This document shows positions 6,244-12,013 of a stretch of DNA of 12,013 bases, in pieces (positions within the stretch are counted from its first letter, which is position 1; each line of letters starts with the position of its first letter). Origin of the DNA: Kiritimatiellia bacterium (lineage in GTDB: Bacteria > Verrucomicrobiota > Kiritimatiellia > RFP12 > UBA1067); NCBI GenBank assembly GCA_017508315.1, contig JAFVZE010000269.1, forward strand, positions 1 to 12,013. Reading direction: 5' to 3'. The notes below the pieces were generated by a model. It made no database searches, was not told where the DNA came from, and saw nothing but the letters and a program-made list of their open reading frames with translations. The position numbers and the translations under genes were made by a program.

Positions 6244-9240
6244 ATGAGAAAGTCAATGTTGAAAGAAAATTCTATCAGATTTATTTTGTCATTTATGGCG
6301 ATTCTGCTGATGTTTACGCTTCACGCTGTGACGCTCGGCCCTGGGGAGATGCTCGATTGGGATGCGAATAAGCCGACCGCCGCCGATGTCGTTGAAGCGA
6401 CCGGCGGTACAATCGTGTTCAATTCAAGTGTGACGGTTGCGAACAACATTCATCTCGGCGGCGAGGTGTCCGTCGTCATCAATAACGGAGCGTCGGTGCG
6501 TTTCACCAAGACTTTCTTCAAGACGAATCCGTTGGGTAGGCTGGTTCTGCCGTGTGCTGTGCGCTTCGGCAGCGATGATTCATCCAGATTCGCGTTTCTG
6601 CCGGAAAACTCTATCGCGTTCACTTCGGATGCGGCAGGCTCCAAGCTGCGGTTTGCGGGGTATGTCTCAATGGCGGTTCTGCCGGACGGATGGACAAGCC
6701 CGGTCGCATACGAGTGCGAGTCCGACACCATGATTGCGTTTTATGGCGCAGATATGGTGACGGATGATGTCTATGCCGTGCCGTCCGGCTGCACTGTGCG
6801 TATGACCAGCCCTGCAAACTTTTCGGCGTCGACCGTCATCTCCGTGCCGGCGGATTCGACATTGCAGGATCGGCCCTCGAAGTTTGATCCTGTAACCTGC
6901 GCAGGTTCGGGCATTGACACCGATACTGTCACCGTCGGCTCAAACGACGTGGTATTGGCCGGCGGTACGTTCAAGATATTGACCGGCTCCACCCATCACT
7001 ACTTCGGCGACATTTCCGGAACCGGCATGATCAATGTCGGCACGCAGTACCCAAGCGAATACAAATCCCGCAACGTGTACCACTATTTCTACGGCGATCT
7101 GAGCGAAATGGATGCGCAGAGCGAATTGACGATAGATGAGCTCCGTGAAACCAATCCAGCGATGAACCAGGGTGCCCGCCTTAATTCCGATTTCCCCGGA
7201 AAGGTGAAAATCAATTTTGTAACATCGAACTGGATTGATCCAAACGGAAAATACTGCGTAGCTTCCAATACCGTATCATTCGGATTTGCCGTTCCGGGCG
7301 GATCCGGCGTGACCAACGAGAGCTGGTATGTAGGTGCGCTGCAGGGCGGAAGTTTTATCGGCGTGCGCGAGGGTGAAGGAGGCGCGCGGTTGCAGTTCTC
7401 CGCAAGACAGCACATCCACGTCGGCACGCTTTCGGGAAAACTCACCGCGTACGCCACCGGCCTGTCCTCGGCCCTCAACACCGACGATCTGACGGTTGAT
7501 ACAGTATCGGATGACACGATTCTTTATGTGAAAAACGGTATCCGCCTTCATTTCGGCACGGTCGGCAGGGGCGTAAAAATCCGTTATATGGCCTCTCCCG
7601 TCAGCTCCAACGTCGTCGAGATCGGCTCTGGCGCTATCGAAGAGATTGCCTTTCTTTCCGACCAGCGGGCGAAGCCTGTCTATTTAAACGGCGGCGCGGT
7701 CGAAAAGATTACCGGTTCGGGCACGATAATCGTCACCGGCGGCAACGTGCGCATCGGAGCGGCCGACGCGACGGTCGACGTGCAGGTGCGCGGCGGCACG
7801 GTCACGTTCGGCAGCGGCGCCGATCTTGGCGGAGTCCTTGGCGGCAGGCCTGCTCTTTGGCTCGACGCGTCCGACACTGAAAAAATGACGGGCGTGTACA
7901 ATTCCGGATGGGCAGAGACGCAAGAGGGTAGGTTGGCTTTGGGAGCCAATCCCGCCGTCACGTTCAACGGAAGTGCCGCCGCCACGTATACAAACGGTTT
8001 CCCTCTCATTGAGAAATGGTTCGACAAGCGTCCGGAGCAGACGTGGACCTACGCCTGGCAGGACCGTTGTGCAGGCTTTTCCTCCACACTGTATACGCTT
8101 GTCTATCCGTATTTGGTGCCGAAAGGATTGAACGGGCGCGCTTATTTAAGTTTCGGCAAGCACGGAAGCGAAGATTTACCGGTTGAATTCGGCAGAGGCC
8201 GCGCCGACAATATGCCGAATTTCAGGCGAGAGATGCGCCGTATGCCGCTGATGCACGATATGCTCGACGGCCAGCCGAGAGGCAATGCCGTAAGCGCTTA
8301 CGCGACGATACTCGTCTTCGGCTCGCAGCAAGGCGGCGGGCGGGCGATTCTGGGCAGTTATGACGGCAATGACTGCTGGAAAATAGGCGGCGACAATCCT
8401 GGATGCGGCGCGAATTACTTAAGAGGTGGCGATAATTATGATGCGACGAATACCATTTTCGCGCCCGGAAACAATAAGTCGGCTTGGATTGACGGCGAAA
8501 ATATTGATCCTGCGGCAACGCCCTTGAACGGCGGGTGGCAGATTATTTCCGTAACGAACCCGCCCGCCGCCTGGCGTTCGCTCGGCGAAGGTGCGATGAA
8601 GACTGACGCGAGCGAATCCGGAGGCCAGAACTATGCGGAAGTGATTTCGTTTACAAACGCAATCACGGCGGCAGAGCGTATGGCCGTTGAGAACTATCTC
8701 GCGATGAAGTGGGGATTGCCCGGCGCGCTTTCCGCGAAGTGCTCCGTAACGGTGTCCGCCGGCGCTTTAGTCAAGGGTGCGATTGCGAATGTAACCGGTG
8801 CGGGCACGTGGGAATTCGACCTGCCGGAATCGCGCGTTAAGATGAACGGCTCTTTCAAGGGAACGGTTTCAGGCTCCGGCGACATCGCCGCGGCGGACGC
8901 GGCCGACCTGCCTGCCATTGCAGAGTCGTTCAACGGTGCGGTCGAAGTGCTAAGCGGCAACCTGTCGTTCGAATGCCTAAACGGTGCGTTCTCCTCTGCG
9001 CTCATCGCCGCGAATTCCGATTTGACTTTCCCGTCTGCCGCAACTGTTGAAATCTCGGCTGTCGGCACGAAGCCGGCTGTCGGCGATCATGTGCTTGTTC
9101 AGGGCAAAACGCTGACGGGCATGACGGATCTTTCGCTCGTCCACAATGTGAGCGGCGGAAGAATTCTGCAGCTCGTACGCGCCGAGACTTCGCTTGTGCT
9201 TCGTGTCATCCCCTCGGGTACGACAATCATAGTCCGATAA
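6244..9240 (+). CDS. Large secreted beta-strand-rich surface protein with ConA/LamG-like domain
   Basis: The 998-residue product begins at ATG 6244, with AAGGA at 6227-6231 a rather long 12 bases upstream. A signal peptide covers about residues 1-28 (hydrophobic FILSFMAILLMFTLHA). Residues 30-530 are Gly/Val/Thr/Ser-rich short strands (GGTIVFNSSVTV, GGAVEKITGSGTIIVTGG), like the passenger beta-helix of autotransporter-type proteins. Residues about 535-825 form a domain starting RPALWLDASD and ending YAEVISFTNAITAAERMAVENYLAMKWGL, a pattern I associate with concanavalin/laminin-G-like domains in Verrucomicrobiota and Planctomycetes surface proteins. Residues 826-998 return to short strands and stop at SLVLRVIPSGTTIIVR. 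No outer-membrane barrel, LPXTG or transmembrane anchor is visible. Probable role: cell-surface adhesion or glycan binding, inferred. It leads an operon, with the next gene 16 bases downstream. Confidence 0.75.
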   Translation: MRKSMLKENSIRFILSFMAILLMFTLHAVTLGPGEMLDWDANKPTAADVVEATGGTIVFNSSVTVANNIHLGGEVSVVINNGASVRFTKTFFKTNPLGRLVLPCAVRFGSDDSSRFAFLPENSIAFTSDAAGSKLRFAGYVSMAVLPDGWTSPVAYECESDTMIAFYGADMVTDDVYAVPSGCTVRMTSPANFSASTVISVPADSTLQDRPSKFDPVTCAGSGIDTDTVTVGSNDVVLAGGTFKILTGSTHHYFGDISGTGMINVGTQYPSEYKSRNVYHYFYGDLSEMDAQSELTIDELRETNPAMNQGARLNSDFPGKVKINFVTSNWIDPNGKYCVASNTVSFGFAVPGGSGVTNESWYVGALQGGSFIGVREGEGGARLQFSARQHIHVGTLSGKLTAYATGLSSALNTDDLTVDTVSDDTILYVKNGIRLHFGTVGRGVKIRYMASPVSSNVVEIGSGAIEEIAFLSDQRAKPVYLNGGAVEKITGSGTIIVTGGNVRIGAADATVDVQVRGGTVTFGSGADLGGVLGGRPALWLDASDTEKMTGVYNSGWAETQEGRLALGANPAVTFNGSAAATYTNGFPLIEKWFDKRPEQTWTYAWQDRCAGFSSTLYTLVYPYLVPKGLNGRAYLSFGKHGSEDLPVEFGRGRADNMPNFRREMRRMPLMHDMLDGQPRGNAVSAYATILVFGSQQGGGRAILGSYDGNDCWKIGGDNPGCGANYLRGGDNYDATNTIFAPGNNKSAWIDGENIDPAATPLNGGWQIISVTNPPAAWRSLGEGAMKTDASESGGQNYAEVISFTNAITAAERMAVENYLAMKWGLPGALSAKCSVTVSAGALVKGAIANVTGAGTWEFDLPESRVKMNGSFKGTVSGSGDIAAADAADLPAIAESFNGAVEVLSGNLSFECLNGAFSSALIAANSDLTFPSAATVEISAVGTKPAVGDHVLVQGKTLTGMTDLSLVHNVSGGRILQLVRAETSLVLRVIPSGTTIIVR

Positions 9241-9256
9241 CCGCAAAGGCTTTCAC

Positions 9257-11011
9257 ATGTACATGGTAAAACATTTAGGCTTTGCAGCTGCCGTTATTCT
9301 GTCCGCAACCGGATTCGGCGGCCCGGCAGAGGTGCGGGTTTCAGATTTCGGATTCGACAAAGACGACTCTACGCGTTTCGTCAAAGCCGCATTTGAATCC
9401 GGTGCCGGGCGGATCGTGTTTGACAAACGTCCCGAAGGGCCGTGGCACGTAACACCTCTGCGCATGCGCTCGCGTCGCGACATCGAAATCGTATTCGAAG
9501 ACGGTGCGCAGCTATGCGCGAAACGCGGCGCCTTCCGTGGCATATTCGACGCGCTGCTGACTTTCGACTGCTGCACGAACGTGCTTCTTCGCGGCGCAGG
9601 ATGCATCCGGATGTGGAAGGAGGATTATCTCAAGCCGCCGTACAAAAAATCCGAATGGCGACATGCACTCTCGCTTCTGTCGTGCAAGGGCGTTACGGTG
9701 GAGGATCTTGAAATCACGGATTCAGGAGGCGACGGCGTATACATATCCTACGTCGGCACAACGCGCAGGCCCGGCGTCAGCGGGCATTGCGAGGATGTCG
9801 TTCTGCGTAACGTCAAGTGTCTGCGCAACTGCCGTCAAGGTGTCAGCGTAATCGCAGTCAAGGGATTTCTGGCGGAGGGATGCGATTTTTCCGACACCGC
9901 CGGGACGCTGCCGGAGGCCGGAATAGACTTCGAGCCGAACAAACCCGAAGACATGATTTCCGGCTGCGTTGTCCGCAACTGCCGTTTCGAGCGCAACCGA
10001 GGCTCTGGAGTTCTGATTATGCTTTTAAACCACGATGCGACAACTCCGTTTACCGGCATCGAGCTGGAAGGGTGCGTGTCGCGGAACAACGCCCGAGCGT
10101 GGCAGGCGATCGAATACACGGGGCGCGGTCAGCTTCGCGGCGGATCGGGGCGCATAGCCGTGCGCAACTGCACTTTCCGCGAGAAGGGCGGAAAGGACGA
10201 GCTCGTCTCAAAGGAGATCGTCTATGGCCGTCCGGTGCTCGCGGCCGACGGCAGGAGATTGCAGGCTATGAGCGTCGACGAGTGGGATCGGAAGAACGTG
10301 AGGGCGGTGGATGCGTGCCCCGGCAGGCGGACTCACCTGTCGCAGACCCGCTTGAGATACTCTGCTCCGTTTGTATTTTTGGCCTCCGCACCGGGAACGG
10401 TTTCATTCAAGGCTCGACAAGGCAGCTTTGCGAAGGGACAGGCTTCTCGCACCAACCGGATCGTCATTGCATCGTTCGACGGCGACTTTAAATCCTTCGC
10501 GCCGCCGCCATCCGTTACGGGAGATGTGTTCACAGTGAACGTGCCTCGCGCTGGATTCTACACCTTGAAATGGAATGCCGGCTATACGGCGTACTTTACG
10601 CTGCTTGAATCGTCCGTGCCGGTTGCCGTCGACGCGTTGGCGCGAAAAATCGCGCCGCCGCCTAAATTCCATTCTCCCGGCAGTACGGTTTATTTCCACG
10701 TGCCGAAACTGAGCGCATCATTCGCGGCGGTGGCATTAGGCGGCGATCCCGGCGAAGGCCACCGCGTCACGCTCAGGGATCCTGCCGGCAATACGGTATT
10801 CGACCGTGATAATGCCGAAACGGACGACTTTTGGCTTTCTCCTGAAAACCCGGCGCCGGGGCTTTGGAGTTTTACCTCTTCCGCGCCTTCAGCTAAAATT
10901 TACGACGACTATGGGTTTGATCTCGCGGGAATTCCGCCGTTGTTCTTTCTTTCACGTGAGAAGTACTGGATTGCGGCGGAGGGAGCCGCAGTCCAAAAAA
11001 GTGTAAAATAA
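9257..11011 (+). CDS. Secreted right-handed beta-helix protein (pectate-lyase/GH28-like fold)
   Basis: The 584-residue protein starts at ATG 9257, 7 bases after AAAGG at 9245-9249; the ATG at 9263 would be 13 bases away. A signal peptide covers about residues 1-24. The mature start, VSDFGFDKDDSTRFVKAAFESGAGRIVF, matches the opening of pectate-lyase-3/GH28-type beta-helix proteins. Coils follow to about residue 330, with HALSLLSCKGVTVEDLEITDSGGDGVYIS (D155 and D159) as the clearest family signature and many N/C-containing rungs (RNVKCLRNC, RNCRFERNRGSG). Residues about 350-560 are beta-rich, perhaps two sandwich modules; the second resembles a pre-peptidase C-terminal-type domain (GHRVTLRDPAGNTVF, PAPGLWSFTSS). 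Such folds act as polysaccharide lyases, hydrolases or epimerases, and which applies cannot be decided here. It lies between the surface protein and the oxidoreductase in one operon. Confidence 0.75.
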   Translation: MYMVKHLGFAAAVILSATGFGGPAEVRVSDFGFDKDDSTRFVKAAFESGAGRIVFDKRPEGPWHVTPLRMRSRRDIEIVFEDGAQLCAKRGAFRGIFDALLTFDCCTNVLLRGAGCIRMWKEDYLKPPYKKSEWRHALSLLSCKGVTVEDLEITDSGGDGVYISYVGTTRRPGVSGHCEDVVLRNVKCLRNCRQGVSVIAVKGFLAEGCDFSDTAGTLPEAGIDFEPNKPEDMISGCVVRNCRFERNRGSGVLIMLLNHDATTPFTGIELEGCVSRNNARAWQAIEYTGRGQLRGGSGRIAVRNCTFREKGGKDELVSKEIVYGRPVLAADGRRLQAMSVDEWDRKNVRAVDACPGRRTHLSQTRLRYSAPFVFLASAPGTVSFKARQGSFAKGQASRTNRIVIASFDGDFKSFAPPPSVTGDVFTVNVPRAGFYTLKWNAGYTAYFTLLESSVPVAVDALARKIAPPPKFHSPGSTVYFHVPKLSASFAAVALGGDPGEGHRVTLRDPAGNTVFDRDNAETDDFWLSPENPAPGLWSFTSSAPSAKIYDDYGFDLAGIPPLFFLSREKYWIAAEGAAVQKSVK

Positions 11012-11020
11012 GGAGATAAA

Positions 11021-12013
11021 ATGAAAACAACAAGAAGAAACGTTTTTAAGGGTCTTGCGGCGGTATCGTCGCTGCCGCTTTTCAATATCGGCTGCGCCGG
11101 ATTCGGGCTGAGCAGGGCGCGGCAGATCGCGAAAGGCGCGAAGATCAGGGTCGCGCTGATCGGATGCGGACTCCAGACGAAGTGTATGATAGACGGCGTT
11201 CTCTGCGAGAATCTCGTTGCGATCGTCGACCCCGATCCAGTGCGCTTCGACATTCTTGAGAAGTATGTCGCCAAGACGTGCAGCGCCACGGACAGGGAGA
11301 ACTTCGCGTCCGCTAAGCGCTTTGCGACGTATCAGGACATGTTCGAGAAAATGGGCGGAGAAATCGACGCCGTCGTCATTGAGACGCCGAACCACCAGCA
11401 TGTTCTTCCGGCTGTGATGGCGATGCGCCGCGGCATCCACGTCTACCTCGATAAGCCCCTCTGCCTTACGTCGGCGGAATGCGATCTCATCCTTGCAGAG
11501 GCCCGCAAGAACCCGGGGCTCGTCACTCAGTGCGGCACCTACGGCCACTCGTTCCCGTCGATGAAGTACTGCGTCGATCGTATCGCGGAAGGTGCTCTCG
11601 GAGAAGTGCGCGAGGTGTGGGCGTATGATGACCGCTGCAACTCGATCTATCAGCGTCCGGCGGCGGTTCCCCCTCCGAAGGGAATGGACTGGGATCTCTG
11701 GTGCGGCGGTTCGCCGATATGCGACTTCTATCCTGAAACGTCGGATCAGGACGGAATGCATCCGCACGGCTGGCACAGCTGGATCGGTTACGGCAACGGC
11801 TCCATCGGCAATCTCGGCATGCACATTATGGACGTCGCGTTCTGGGCGCTGGGACTTAAGGATCCCGATACGGTGAAGTGCCATGAGGCGAAGTTCGCGC
11901 TCGACGGCGCGTGGGCCTTCCGCGACGCGCTGGAGTTCCACTATCCGACGTCGAAGTTCGGGTACGATGTGACGATGCACTGGTGGGACGGTCTCAATGA
12001 CGGTGTTCCGTAC
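11021..12013 (+). CDS. Tat-exported Gfo/Idh/MocA family oxidoreductase, N-terminal 331 residues (3' truncated)
   Basis: The frame is open from ATG 11021 to the window end with no stop. AAGGAG at 11010-11015 overlaps the previous gene's TAA and is 5 bases from the ATG, suggesting translational coupling. The N-terminus, TTRRNVFKGLAAVSSLPLFNIGCAG, is a twin-arginine leader with a weak lipobox near Cys25. A Rossmann nucleotide-binding motif, VALIGCGLQT, lies at 44-53. ETPNHQH is at 121-127, and DKPL at 144-147 replaces the usual EKP. GNGSIGNLGMHIMD ends with H268 and D271, the pattern of the secreted branch of this family. Full members are about 430-450 residues, so about 100 are missing. They carry out NAD(P)-dependent sugar oxidation or reduction; Tat export implies folding with bound cofactor, as known for Zymomonas glucose-fructose oxidoreductase. 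Substrate unknown. Confidence 0.88.
   Translation, partial: MKTTRRNVFKGLAAVSSLPLFNIGCAGFGLSRARQIAKGAKIRVALIGCGLQTKCMIDGVLCENLVAIVDPDPVRFDILEKYVAKTCSATDRENFASAKRFATYQDMFEKMGGEIDAVVIETPNHQHVLPAVMAMRRGIHVYLDKPLCLTSAECDLILAEARKNPGLVTQCGTYGHSFPSMKYCVDRIAEGALGEVREVWAYDDRCNSIYQRPAAVPPPKGMDWDLWCGGSPICDFYPETSDQDGMHPHGWHSWIGYGNGSIGNLGMHIMDVAFWALGLKDPDTVKCHEAKFALDGAWAFRDALEFHYPTSKFGYDVTMHWWDGLNDGVPY

Noticed and set aside
10952..11980. A 342-residue minus-strand open frame at the 3' end
   Set aside because: It is antisense to the Gfo/Idh/MocA gene, whose motifs are clear in the plus strand. Its composition (Arg/His/Ala-rich) is that of an antisense frame.

Overview
The window looks like part of a carbohydrate-degradation and surface-protein region from a PVC-group bacterium, most likely Verrucomicrobiota of the Kiritimatiellae/Lentisphaeria type. 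This is inferred from gene content: a beta-galactosidase-trimerization-type hydrolase, a GH20-like barrel with a Tat/lipoprotein-like leader, a large secreted beta-strand protein carrying a 'LWLDASD ... ERMAVENYLAMKWGL' concanavalin-like domain, and a Tat-exported Gfo/Idh/MocA oxidoreductase with the 'GNGSIGNLGMH' signature. No rRNA, tRNA, CRISPR array, insertion sequence or integrase was found.

Layout. Three transcription units are visible. (1) Positions 2-4825, plus strand: the 3' part of a GH42-like/trimerization-domain protein, a compact GH20-like exported protein, and a secreted TIM-barrel-like protein of unassigned family. Gaps are 41 and 22 bases, so this is probably one operon. (2) Positions 5355-6134, minus strand: a single PAS-AraC regulator, convergent with unit 1 and divergent from unit 3. 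(3) Positions 6244-12013 and beyond, plus strand: a 998-residue surface protein, a secreted right-handed beta-helix protein and a truncated Gfo/Idh/MocA oxidoreductase, with gaps of 16 and 9 bases.

Non-coding parts. The 529-base convergent gap (4826-5354) holds two overlapping, mutually exclusive inverted repeats and a G-rich TTAGGGG-like repeat block with an inverted partner. The 109-base divergent gap (6135-6243) holds a good TATAAT box only six bases from the araC start codon, suggesting a leaderless mRNA, and a 6+6 inverted repeat over its -35 region that could be an operator.

How it may fit together (inference). All six structural genes carry an export signal, except the first, whose N-terminus is outside the window. 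They would act outside the cytoplasm on a complex glycan: three candidate glycosidases, one beta-helix candidate lyase/hydrolase/epimerase, one large surface or adhesive protein and one periplasmic oxidoreductase. The PAS-AraC protein is the obvious candidate regulator. No transporter or sulfatase is present, and the glycan cannot be named from this sequence. I see no clear previously undescribed defence or mobile system. The most unusual items are the unassigned TIM-barrel protein with its CxCxxC cluster, the structured convergent gap and the leaderless araC promoter with its palindrome.
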